This document shows positions 26,628-35,152 of a stretch of 64,000 bases of DNA, piece after piece. Positions within the stretch are counted from its first letter, which is position 1, and the number at the start of each line of letters is the position of its first letter. The notes below the pieces were generated by a model. That model was not told where the DNA came from and made no database searches. It saw only the letters and a list, made by a program, of their open reading frames with translations. Source of the stretch: JAHBXL01 sp964409775 (GTDB taxonomy: Bacteria > Planctomycetota > Phycisphaerae > Phycisphaerales > UBA1924); contig CAYPEI010000006.1 in assembly GCA_964409775.1 (NCBI GenBank), positions 1-64,000 on the forward strand, given 5' to 3'. The position numbers were made by a program, and so were the translations under genes.

Positions 26628-26648
26628 TGTGGAAACAACTGTGGAAAA
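26628..26648 (-). promoter_or_regulatory. Two tandem DnaA-box-like sites upstream of the fliA promoter
   Basis: On the minus strand TTTTCCACA (26648-26640) matches the DnaA box TTWTNCACA at all positions and GTTTCCACA (26636-26628) at eight of nine. They are direct repeats with a 12-base period and end 12 bases from the -35 hexamer. Confidence 0.45.
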
Positions 26649-26651
26649 AAC

Positions 26652-26933
26652 TCAAGTTGCCGGAGCGCCCGATGGCGACGGCTGGGAAGACGCATCCGAA
26701 CCGGAAGGGCCCGGGCGCGAGACTTTGTGAGACTGAATCGAATCCGCCACGACGCGTTCGATGACCATTCCGATCCCAAGGCCCACGATCTGGCAGGCCA
26801 CCATGCCGACCAGCGCCCGGAACAGGACGACCTCGCCCGGGTTCTCCGCCACGATCCCGGCGATGACGGCGATCGCAAACGCCGCCAACCCGCAGCACGC
26901 CGCAACGACCTTGGTGAGTGATCCACGGATCAA
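26652..26933 (-). CDS. Small two-helix membrane protein between flhG and fliA
   Basis: 93 residues from a TTG at 26933 with GGGAG six bases upstream; an in-frame ATG at 27017 would add 28 Arg/Gly-rich residues that do not look coding. Two hydrophobic helices (AACCGLAAFAIAVIAGIVA and LVGMVACQIVGLGIGMVI) are joined by the short loop ENPGEVVLFRA. A polar Ser/Pro tail follows. Third-position GC and the clean helices support a real gene. No family recognised. Flagellar by position only. Confidence 0.6.
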   Translation of the reverse strand: MIRGSLTKVVAACCGLAAFAIAVIAGIVAENPGEVVLFRALVGMVACQIVGLGIGMVIERVVADSIQSHKVSRPGPSGSDASSQPSPSGAPAT

Positions 26934-27067
26934 CGATCGCTCCCGATGTGCTGTTCCCGGCCCGCCGCACCCGGGGCGGCGAAGTCGGTGCGACAGCGCA
27001 CGGACTTGAAACTGCACTCACTCCATCGGTCGGGGACCGGGGCGACTTCACTTCGGCCCGCCGACTT

Positions 27068-28144
27068 TCAGAAACTTCGTCCAAGCAGAATGCGCGCCAA
27101 GGCAGACCGAAAACCCGTGCGCCCCGAAATCTCGCTGTTTTCCTGCCGCAGACCCAACTGCTGGATGATCCGGTCAGCCAACGACACCATATGTCGGGCC
27201 GCCGGGCAGTCCGGCGCGTGGAGCAGGAACGGCCTTCGCGCCCGCACAGATTGCGCGACCCGCAGATCCTGCGCGATCTCACCAAGCATCGCGATCGGCA
27301 CCCCGAGGAATCGCTCGCACACGGCATGGAGACGGGCATGGACGGAAAGGGCTTCTCCCGGCGCACCGGCCTGATTGACGACGACTCGGAGTTTCGCAGC
27401 ACGCTCTGCGTGCCAGTTCTGGTCATCAGCCAGGACCGTGCACTTGATCAGGGCGTAGGCATCCGCCACCGCGGTCGGCTCGGGTGTCGTCACGATGATC
27501 CCGAGATCCGCCGACTCAAGCATGGACGTCACGGCGCGACCGACCCCCGCGGCCGTGTCCACGATCAGGACGTCGGCCTCGCGTTCCAGTTCGCCGACGA
27601 TCTCAAGCAACCGGCGCTGTTCGGAGCCGGACAGGTCGGCCATGCGTGCAACGCCCGCCGCGCCGGGCAGCAGACGGAAGCCGCCTGGCGCCTCGATCAG
27701 GATCTGCGAAGCGGTCCTTTTCGCGCCATCATGGACGGGGAGCGCCGTGACGAGGTGGTTCAAGCGCGCGGCAGGATTCAACCCGCAGAGCACGTCTGCG
27801 TTGGCCGTGCCAAGGTCGGCATCGATGAGCACAACACGCAGGCCGCGCTGCGCGAGGATGATCGCGAGGTTCACGGCGAAGTTGGTCTTGCCGACGCCGC
27901 CTTTGCCGGACGCCACGGCCACGACCTTTGCAAGTCCAGTTCTGACAGGCAGTTGAAGATCAGCCCGGGATCCGCTACCGCAGGAACCGGGCGAAGGTTC
28001 TCCGGTCGCCTGCTCAACAAGGCGGCGCAACCGGGTCGCCTGATCGTCGACGCCGGGAACCGTCGCGGAGGCCCGACGATCGAGCACCGACTGGATGTCG
28101 GCATCGATCGAATCGATCGCGATGGGGCCGTTCTCAGCGGTCAC
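27068..28144 (-). CDS. flhG: FlhG (FleN) MinD-type ATPase
   Basis: 358 residues from a GTG overlapping the flhF stop. Deviant Walker A KGGVGKTNFAVNLA near residue 80, ADLGTANADVLCGL, and switch region LIVDTAAGVGRAV. The extended N-terminus contains DQATRLR (residues 34-40), the DQAxxLR element with which FlhG stimulates the FlhF GTPase. FlhG sets flagellar number and place together with FlhF. Confidence 0.92.
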   Translation of the reverse strand: MTAENGPIAIDSIDADIQSVLDRRASATVPGVDDQATRLRRLVEQATGEPSPGSCGSGSRADLQLPVRTGLAKVVAVASGKGGVGKTNFAVNLAIILAQRGLRVVLIDADLGTANADVLCGLNPAARLNHLVTALPVHDGAKRTASQILIEAPGGFRLLPGAAGVARMADLSGSEQRRLLEIVGELEREADVLIVDTAAGVGRAVTSMLESADLGIIVTTPEPTAVADAYALIKCTVLADDQNWHAERAAKLRVVVNQAGAPGEALSVHARLHAVCERFLGVPIAMLGEIAQDLRVAQSVRARRPFLLHAPDCPAARHMVSLADRIIQQLGLRQENSEISGRTGFRSALARILLGRSF

Positions 28145-29610
28145 GTCGCACCTGCCGGCACGGCTTCCCTGCGCTGGTGGCCCTTCTCGGGCGCGAGCGC
28201 ATTGTCCAGGATCATGCGGGCGAGTCGCTCGGCGTTCCCCTGCTCAATGTGGTCCGGCACTTCCTGACCGGTGGTGACGAAGGACAGCGGCAACCGACCG
28301 CCGGGAACGGCCAGCCCGGCCCGGTCCAGGCGGCGGAGGACATTCGCGACGATGCCGAAGTTCACCGCTTCGTCGAGTTTGGTCAGCAGGATGCGGTTCG
28401 GGCGTACCCGGGCAAATGCTTCGGCAGTCTGCACCAGCACATCTTCGCCCGAGGCGGTGGACATTACCAGGTGGGTCTCGTGCGGACGCGCAGCGCCGAG
28501 GAACTGCTCGAGTTCGACCAGCCGGTCCTCGGCGTTCTGGCTGCGGCCGGCGGTGTCGATGAGCACCACGTCGACGGAACGCAGTGACTCGACCGCCGCG
28601 GCCATTTCCGCCGGCGTGAGAACGACCTTCAGCGGGAGCCCGATGATGCTCGCATAGGTCCGGAGTTGCTCCACCGCGGCAATTCGATAGGTATCCGAGG
28701 TGACCAGCCCGACCGACCGCCCCTGCCTGAGTTTGTACGTCGCCGCCAGTTTGGCCACCGTCGTCGTCTTGCCGACGCCGGTGGGGCCCACGAGCGCGAT
28801 CGTGTGCGGACGGCTGTCGGCGCCCTGCCTCGGCACCGAAACACCTTCGGCCACGGGGATCATCGCTCCCAGGTGACGGAGAACCGCGGCCCGGACAATC
28901 TGCTCGTCGGAGAGTTCGCCGGTGGAGAGTTCCTCGCGAACGGAGTTCAGGATCACATCCGCGATTTCCCGCGAGACCTGTGCCTCGAGCAGGCGGAGGT
29001 AGTGGCGGAACAGGGCCTCAGGCAGATTTGTCCCCACGGGCATGATCGAGCCGACCGGCGCGGCATGCAGCACCTGGTTCACCAGCAGTTTGATGTCCGC
29101 CAGTTCGCGGTACAAAGCCCGCGCGGCCTCGGGCGAGTCGGGCGATAGCGCCGCCGCACTGACCATTCCCGCTCCGCCGCGGCGAGGACGTACCTGCATC
29201 GTCACCGAGCCTGAGGCCTCGGCAGGCTCTGGGCCGACGGCGCTTACGGGGGCGGATTCGACAGGCGGCGATGAAGGAACCGGCGGCGAGACGGGCGACG
29301 CCATGACCGGCGCGGGACTGGGCCGCGCGGCGCGTTGATAGGCCGCGACCGCCGCGGGTTGCGGAACGAACCCGGTCGCCGGCGGTTGACGTGGAGAGGC
29401 GGTGGTCTCGGCGGCGCGACCCATCCGGATACTGGCCTGATCCGACGCGGTGATCTCGACAACCGCGCGTGACCGCCAGCCGAGGATGCCGCCGACGCGC
29501 ATGGAGCGCGTGTGCAGAATGACGGCATCGCCACCCATGTGACGCTTCACGAGCGCCAATGCCTCGGCCATGCTGGGAGCGCGGAATGTCCGGACGTTCA
29601 TTTTCGCCAT
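28141..29610 (-). CDS. flhF: FlhF signal-recognition-type GTPase
   Basis: 489 residues from the ATG at 29610 (or 29601). N-terminal B domain KMNVRTFRAPSMAEALALVKRHMG with GGDAVILHTRS, a Pro/Ser-rich linker, then the NG GTPase domain: GPTGVGKTTTVAKLAA, DTYRIAAVEQLRTYA, VLIDTAGRSQ and LTKLDEA. It localises flagellar assembly. It couples to flhG by overlap. The start lacks a clear Shine-Dalgarno. Confidence 0.93.
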   Translation of the reverse strand: MAKMNVRTFRAPSMAEALALVKRHMGGDAVILHTRSMRVGGILGWRSRAVVEITASDQASIRMGRAAETTASPRQPPATGFVPQPAAVAAYQRAARPSPAPVMASPVSPPVPSSPPVESAPVSAVGPEPAEASGSVTMQVRPRRGGAGMVSAAALSPDSPEAARALYRELADIKLLVNQVLHAAPVGSIMPVGTNLPEALFRHYLRLLEAQVSREIADVILNSVREELSTGELSDEQIVRAAVLRHLGAMIPVAEGVSVPRQGADSRPHTIALVGPTGVGKTTTVAKLAATYKLRQGRSVGLVTSDTYRIAAVEQLRTYASIIGLPLKVVLTPAEMAAAVESLRSVDVVLIDTAGRSQNAEDRLVELEQFLGAARPHETHLVMSTASGEDVLVQTAEAFARVRPNRILLTKLDEAVNFGIVANVLRRLDRAGLAVPGGRLPLSFVTTGQEVPDHIEQGNAERLARMILDNALAPEKGHQRREAVPAGAT

Positions 29611-29627
29611 CCGTGGCTGCTGAACTC

Positions 29628-29644
29628 GTGCGCATCCTGCGCAC
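29628..29644. other. Perfect dyad between flhA and flhF
   Basis: GTGCGCA-TCC-TGCGCAC, seven-base arms and a three-base centre, in the gap between flhA and flhF. Shares the TGCGCA core with the dyads at 48984-49015. Could be a hairpin in the transcript or a protein site. Confidence 0.35.
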
Positions 29645-29728
29645 GCCTCAAGGTGGCGGGATTGTGGCTGCTCAAGGCTCAAACGTCAAGGCGCAGATCC
29701 TCCGTGGACAACTCGGCAGCCGCCGGGG

Positions 29729-31969
29729 TCAGGCCGCGGCGGCGACCGGTTGGCCGAGCGCTGCCGGAACGCCCGGCGGAACACCGACCATCGCGATGGA
29801 CTCGATTTCCACTCCATTCACGATTTCGTTGTACCCCAGCACCGCTCCGTTGGGCAGGTGGGGTTCGATCAACTGGCGGACCACGGCGCGGATCTGGGGC
29901 GAGGCGAGAATCACGGGCTGGTGACCCTGCCCGACGAGTTGGCCGATCGCCTTGAGGATCGCCTCGGAGACCTGGTTCGACACCCGCGCGGGCATGTTGA
30001 ACGACGTGGAGCCGGTCGAACGGTCCACGTAGGCGTTGATGAGTTCCTGCAGGTCGGGGTCCAGTGTGACACACACAATCCGCCCCCCCATCCCCCCACC
30101 TCCGCCTGCCGGCCCGGCCCCCGACGCACCCGCGGCGGCGGACCCGCTCTCGGCGCCGGCATCGACGGGCACGGCGTACTGCTGACAAATCGTCCGACGC
30201 AGGGCATTGCGGGCGTATTCCGTCAGCACGTCGAGATCCTTGGTCCTCGGCCCCCACTCCGAAAGGGTCTCTAGAACCGATTCCAGGTCGCGGATGGCCA
30301 CGCGCTCCTTGAGCAGATTCTGAAGGACACGCTGCAGTTCTCCGGGCTTGACGATGGCCGGAACGACCTCCTCGACCAGTTTCGGGGCCTTCTCCTTCAG
30401 CCCCGTGATGAGGTTGTTGACTTCCTCGCGGGTCAGGAGTTCGGCCGCGTGTTGCTTGACGACTTCGGTGAGATGCGTGGCGAGCACGCTCGTCGGATCG
30501 ACCACGGTGTAGTTCATGGTCTCCGCCCGCGTCTTGAGCGCGGGTTCGATCCACCAGGCATCGAGCCCGAACGCCGGCTCGCGCGTTCGTTCGCCCTGGA
30601 TCGACCCGGAGGCGATGCCCGAGTCCATCGCCATGAGCCGACCGGGAATCGTCTGGCCCTTGGCCACGACCGCGCCCTTGATCTTGATGCGGTACTCGTG
30701 CACCGCCAACTGCATGTTGTCGCGGATGCGCACGGGCGGCAGGATGAATCCCAGTTCCACGGCGAGTTGTCGGCGGACCGCGGTGATGCGTTCGAGCAGA
30801 TCTCCCCCCTGGGCCGTATCCACCAGCCCGACAAGGCCGTACCCCACCTCCAACTCCAGCGAGTCGACCTTGAGGAGCGACTCGGGCGGCGGACCCTCGG
30901 GCGCGGCCTTGGCGGCGGCCGTCTGGCTTGCCGCGGCCTTATCGGCGAGTTGCCTGGCGGTTCGACCCATCCACCACGCCGTGGTGCCGAGGAGGAGCGC
31001 CATGCCCAGCAGCGGCGCCTTGGGGAGCGGGGTGAAGGCCAGAATGCACAGGAACCCGGCCGTGAGCCAGAGACCGATGGGTTTGGAGATCAACTGACCG
31101 GCGAGTTGCTCGCCGAGTTGCTGCTTGGACCCCGATCGAGTCACGATCAGTGCTGAAGCGATGGCCACGACGAACGAGGGGATCTGACTGGTCAGGCCAT
31201 CGCCGATGGTCAGCAGGGTGAACACCTTGGCGGTCTGTCCGGCGGGCCAGCCGCGGTCGATCATGCCGATCGCAAAGCCCCCCAGCACGTTCACGACGGT
31301 GATGATGATCCCCGCAATGGCGTCGCCGCGGACGAACTTGCTGGCGCCGTCCATCGCGCCGAAGAAGTCTGCTTCCTGCGAGATGCGTTCCCGCCGCGTG
31401 CGGGCTTCCTTCTCGTTGATGGTCCCGGCCGAGAGGTCGGCATCGATCGCCATCTGCTTGCCGGGCATGGCGTCGAGCGTGAACCTCGCCGCGACTTCCG
31501 AGATCCGCGTCGCGCCCTTGGTGATCACCACGAACTGCACGATCAGCAGGATCAGGAAAATGACGATGCCGACGAACAGCGAATCGCCCGCGACGAAGTT
31601 GGCAAACGCGGATATGACATGCCCGGCGACACCGAGCGCCTGCTCGGGCGTCGCGGCGTTCGCCGTCAGGATGAGCCGGGTCGTTGCGACGTTCAAGACC
31701 AGCCGGAAGAGCGTCAACCCCAGCAGCAGGGAGGGGAAGACGCTGAACTCCAGAGGCTCCTCCATGTAGATCGTGGTCAGCAGCACGATCACGGAGATGG
31801 AGATGTTGACGCAGATCATCACGTCCATCAGCCACGACGGCATCGGGACGAGGATGACGATCATCAGCGAGACGAACGCGAGCGGAACGACGAGCCCGCG
31901 GTGCTTCGCGATGCGCTCGGCGAGCCTTCGCAGCGGATGGGACGCGGGTTGGATCGTCGCTTTGGCCAT
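29729..31969 (-). CDS. flhA: Flagellar export gate protein FlhA
   Basis: 746 residues. Eight N-terminal membrane helices (first VVPLAFVSLMIVILVPMPSWLMDV); the FHIPEP region is seen as TRISEVAARFTLDAMPGKQMAIDADLSAG. A large C-terminal cytoplasmic domain follows from about residue 340 (ITAVRRQLAVELGFILPPVRIRDN). FlhA forms the nonameric ring of the export gate and docks chaperone-substrate complexes. A Gly/Ala-rich insert lies near residue 620. Confidence 0.95.
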   Translation of the reverse strand: MAKATIQPASHPLRRLAERIAKHRGLVVPLAFVSLMIVILVPMPSWLMDVMICVNISISVIVLLTTIYMEEPLEFSVFPSLLLGLTLFRLVLNVATTRLILTANAATPEQALGVAGHVISAFANFVAGDSLFVGIVIFLILLIVQFVVITKGATRISEVAARFTLDAMPGKQMAIDADLSAGTINEKEARTRRERISQEADFFGAMDGASKFVRGDAIAGIIITVVNVLGGFAIGMIDRGWPAGQTAKVFTLLTIGDGLTSQIPSFVVAIASALIVTRSGSKQQLGEQLAGQLISKPIGLWLTAGFLCILAFTPLPKAPLLGMALLLGTTAWWMGRTARQLADKAAASQTAAAKAAPEGPPPESLLKVDSLELEVGYGLVGLVDTAQGGDLLERITAVRRQLAVELGFILPPVRIRDNMQLAVHEYRIKIKGAVVAKGQTIPGRLMAMDSGIASGSIQGERTREPAFGLDAWWIEPALKTRAETMNYTVVDPTSVLATHLTEVVKQHAAELLTREEVNNLITGLKEKAPKLVEEVVPAIVKPGELQRVLQNLLKERVAIRDLESVLETLSEWGPRTKDLDVLTEYARNALRRTICQQYAVPVDAGAESGSAAAGASGAGPAGGGGGMGGRIVCVTLDPDLQELINAYVDRSTGSTSFNMPARVSNQVSEAILKAIGQLVGQGHQPVILASPQIRAVVRQLIEPHLPNGAVLGYNEIVNGVEIESIAMVGVPPGVPAALGQPVAAAA

Positions 31970-31998
31970 GGTGCTGATGAAGCAGTTCGCTCAACCGG

Positions 31999-33066
31999 TT
32001 ACGCGGCCTTGCCGGCAAGGCGATAGACGTACGCGAGAACTTCCGCCACCGCCTCGTAAAACTGGGGCGAGACCTCGCGGCCCACATCGACCCCGTGATA
32101 CAGCGCACGGGCCAGCGGCGGCTTCTCGACAATGGGGATCCCGTGCGCCGAGGCGATCTGGCGGATCCGGAACGCGAGTTCATCCGCGCCCTTGGCGACC
32201 ACGCGCGGCGCGGTCATCGACTTGCCGTCATACTTCAGCGCCACGGAGAAGTGCGTCGGATTCGTCACGACGACATCCGCCGTGGGAACGGTCTGGTGCA
32301 TCCGCTGCATCAGCATCGAACGGGCCATCCGCAGCCGGCGACCCTTGGTCTCCATGTCGCCCTCCATCGAGCGGTGCTCGTCCTTGACCTCCTGCTTGGT
32401 CATCTTCATGTCCTGGGTCTGCTGCCAGCGCTGATACACAAGATCGATAACGCCCAGCAGGAACATGAGCACCAGCAGCCATGCCGCGAGCGTGGTCAGG
32501 ATCTTCAGGATCAGCATGGTCGCGGGGAGAAGTTCGAGCAGGGGGAGCGCGACCGCCGCGGCGAAGTGCCTGCGGATGATCAGCACCGCTACCGTCGCCG
32601 CGATCGCCAGTTTGATCGCGTTGACGCCGGTCTTGACGAGGCTCCGTCGGCTGAACAGGCGCTTGACGCCGCCGATCGGGTTGAGCCGGTCAAACTTCGG
32701 ACGGAGCGGATAGAGCGTGAACAGCCAACCGACCTGCACGAACTGCGAGAGCGCGGCGATGAGCACCAGCACGAGGAAGAACGGGATGATCGCCAACGCG
32801 GCCTGTCCACCGGCCCAGGCGGCATAGTCCCCCACTTCCGCGGCAAACAGCCCATGCCCGGACGATCTCGCGTCCAGGAGGTGTCGCACGATGCCCGCCA
32901 GCGTCCCTGCGAGCGGCGCGCCGAGAAACAGCAGCAGCAGAAAGCCGCCCGCCATATCGATCGCCGAGCCGAAGTCCTGGCTCTTGGCGACCTGGCCGCG
33001 GCCTCGCGTCTCCTGCCGGCGCCGAGAGGTCGGCTGTTCTGTCCGCTCGCCCATGTCTTCGGCCAT
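31999..33066 (-). CDS. flhB: Flagellar export switch protein FlhB
   Basis: 355 residues. N-terminal GERTEQPTSRRRQETRGRGQVAKS, four membrane helices, and the autocleavage motif NPTH (VVVTNPTHFSVALKYD) in the cytoplasmic domain. It switches export from rod/hook to filament substrates. Separated from fliR by three bases. Confidence 0.95.
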   Translation of the reverse strand: MAEDMGERTEQPTSRRRQETRGRGQVAKSQDFGSAIDMAGGFLLLLFLGAPLAGTLAGIVRHLLDARSSGHGLFAAEVGDYAAWAGGQAALAIIPFFLVLVLIAALSQFVQVGWLFTLYPLRPKFDRLNPIGGVKRLFSRRSLVKTGVNAIKLAIAATVAVLIIRRHFAAAVALPLLELLPATMLILKILTTLAAWLLVLMFLLGVIDLVYQRWQQTQDMKMTKQEVKDEHRSMEGDMETKGRRLRMARSMLMQRMHQTVPTADVVVTNPTHFSVALKYDGKSMTAPRVVAKGADELAFRIRQIASAHGIPIVEKPPLARALYHGVDVGREVSPQFYEAVAEVLAYVYRLAGKAA

Positions 33067-33069
33067 GGC

Positions 33070-33864
33070 TCAGTTCCCTCCCCGGACAGTTTGAGACCAG
33101 TCGAGCATGGCATTGAGGGTCGAGAGAATGTCCTCTCGGGCGAGCATCTCGATCGCATGGATCGATCCGATGAGCGCGGTGAGGGCGACGATGACCTTGA
33201 TGGCGAACCCGATCGTCATGATGTTGAGTTGCGGCATCGTCTTCATGATGAACCCTGACGCAATCGTCTCAGCGAGCACGATGCAGAGCACCGGCGCCGC
33301 GACCCGAAGGCCCACGGTCATCCCCGAGGCGACGAGGCCGACCAGAAGATCCAGGGGCGCTCGGGACAGGTGGAAGCCGCCGAGCGGGACATTGGCGAAC
33401 GTGGTCGCCAGCGCGCCGAAGATGATCTCGAGCCCGCCCAGCGCGATGAACACGGCCAGCGCCAGGTACAGCAGGAACTGCCCGATGACATCGCCTTCGA
33501 GATCGAGGGCGGGGTTGTAGACGCTTGCCAGCCCGACACCGATCTGGTGGCCGACGATCAACCCTCCGAGTTGGATCGCGTACATGGGCAGGGCGGCCAG
33601 CAGTCCGATGACGATGCCGATCATCGCCTCGGATGCGACAGCCCATCCGATCGTGAAGAGATCGAGTTCAAACGGGGCCTGCTGCGACGGCGGGATGGCG
33701 GGGTAGAGCGCCACCGCGAACACCAGGCACACCAGCGTCCTCACCCGCATGGGGATCGCGGGACTGCCGAGCACCGGCGCGAACACGAACACACCCGACA
33801 GCCTGAACAGGCACATCAGGAACGGTCCGACATGATCGAGGATGGGAGAGATCTCGGGAGGCAT
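33070..33864 (-). CDS. fliR: Flagellar export protein FliR
   Basis: 264 residues with about six membrane helices (GPFLMCLFRLSGVFVFAPVLGSPAIP at the N-terminus; GLIVGHQIGVGLASVYNPALD central). Core component of the export gate with FliP and FliQ. Confidence 0.94.
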   Translation of the reverse strand: MPPEISPILDHVGPFLMCLFRLSGVFVFAPVLGSPAIPMRVRTLVCLVFAVALYPAIPPSQQAPFELDLFTIGWAVASEAMIGIVIGLLAALPMYAIQLGGLIVGHQIGVGLASVYNPALDLEGDVIGQFLLYLALAVFIALGGLEIIFGALATTFANVPLGGFHLSRAPLDLLVGLVASGMTVGLRVAAPVLCIVLAETIASGFIMKTMPQLNIMTIGFAIKVIVALTALIGSIHAIEMLAREDILSTLNAMLDWSQTVRGGN

Positions 33865-33901
33865 GGACCTGCGATGCAGGGGGGAGGGGATGAGGGACGG
33901 G

Positions 33902-34159
33902 CTACCAGTGGGTGAACATGTGCGCGGAAAACTCCATCAGACGCTGCACGATCCAGGGAATGAGCAGCACCGCGACCGTGAGCATCGCGAGAATCTTGGG
34001 GACAAAGGTCAGAGTCTGTTCCTGGATGCTGGTGATGGACTGGATGATGCTGATGAACAGCCCCACCACCACGCCCGCGGCGAGGATCGGCAGGGCGATC
34101 TTCATCGTCACGATGAGCGCTTCCCGGACCGTGTCGACAAGTTGTGCATCGATGTGCAT
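33902..34159 (-). CDS. fliQ: Flagellar export protein FliQ
   Basis: 85 residues from the ATG at 34159 (upstream in-frame ATGs add atypical residues). Two helices: ALPILAAGVVVGLFISIIQS and ILAMLTVAVLLIPWIVQRLM, with the conserved SITSIQEQTLTFVPK between them. Confidence 0.93.
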   Translation of the reverse strand: MHIDAQLVDTVREALIVTMKIALPILAAGVVVGLFISIIQSITSIQEQTLTFVPKILAMLTVAVLLIPWIVQRLMEFSAHMFTHW

Positions 34160-34228
34160 GGCGGGTATGAGAGACGTGAGCGGGACCTGACAGCGAAACG
34201 TGCGGGCGTGATGCCGGACCAACGGGCG

Positions 34229-35152
34229 CTAGGTCAGCGCACCAAGGAGACTGTGCGCGGCGGCTGCGATGGCGTCGGGCTGGCGGAACGACGACAGGAG
34301 CGAACCGACAACGAGTTGCCAGCCGTCCACAAGGACGAAGAGCAGGAGTTTGAACGGGAGGCTGATGAGCACGGGCGGGAGCATCATCATGCCCATCGAA
34401 ATGAGCAGCGCGGAAATGACCATGTCGATGACCAGGAACGGCAGGTAGACCTTGAACCCGATCATGAAGGCGGCCTTCAACTCGCTGAGCATGAACGCGG
34501 GGATGAGGGACACCATGTCGACGTCGTTGGTCGTCAGTTCCTCCGGCCGTGAGGTATCGACGCCGCGGTAGTTGAGCACCATGTAGACACTGGACCAGTT
34601 GCCGGTGGCGTCGATCTGGGCGAACATGAAGTCCCGCATCGGCTGGCGGGCGCGCGTCCACAGTTCGTCGTAATCGCGAACTTCACCCTTGGAGTAAGGC
34701 ACGACCGCCTCGGCGTGGACCCGCTCAAATGTGGGGGCCATGACCAGAAACGTCATGAAGACCGCGAGCCCGACGATCACCTGCGGCGGCGGAAGCGACT
34801 GTGTGCCGATCGCCTGCTTGAGAAGCCCCAAGACCACGATGATCCGCACGAAGCAGGTCGTCATGAGCAGGATCGACGGCACCAGCGTCAGCACCGTCAG
34901 CAGCAGGATGATGTTGATCGGCGCGGACAGGCCGCCGCGATCCGAGCCGCCGCCGCGGCCTCCCCTGCTGCCCGCTCCGTTGATGAGTTCCTCCGCCCCG
35001 GCGATGACGCTCAGGGGGTTGATCGACTCCAGGTCGCCCGGCTGGCTGACGGCGGGCTGTGGGGCGCCCGGGCCATAGACCTCCTGCGCGACCGCCGGCG
35101 CGGCCGTTCCCACTGCGAGCAGTGCCACCATCAGCACCAGAACAACTCTCAT
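34229..35152 (-). CDS. fliP: Flagellar export protein FliP
   Basis: 307 residues. Cleavable signal peptide (MVALLAVGTAAPAVAQE), a Pro/Gly/Ser-rich linker of about 55 residues, then the four-helix FliP domain (LVPSILLMTTCFVRIIVVL, PPPQVIVGLAVFMTFLVMAP, ...AFMLSELKAAFMIGFKVYLPF). The linker is longer than in enterobacteria. ATGA overlap with fliO. Confidence 0.94.
   Translation of the reverse strand: MRVVLVLMVALLAVGTAAPAVAQEVYGPGAPQPAVSQPGDLESINPLSVIAGAEELINGAGSRGGRGGGSDRGGLSAPINIILLLTVLTLVPSILLMTTCFVRIIVVLGLLKQAIGTQSLPPPQVIVGLAVFMTFLVMAPTFERVHAEAVVPYSKGEVRDYDELWTRARQPMRDFMFAQIDATGNWSSVYMVLNYRGVDTSRPEELTTNDVDMVSLIPAFMLSELKAAFMIGFKVYLPFLVIDMVISALLISMGMMMLPPVLISLPFKLLLFVLVDGWQLVVGSLLSSFRQPDAIAAAAHSLLGALT

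Noticed and set aside
26590..27426. Minus-strand open frame overlapping flhG and the two-helix gene
   Set aside because: It overlaps the C-terminus of flhG in another frame and is Arg/Ser-rich; the flhG frame is unambiguous.
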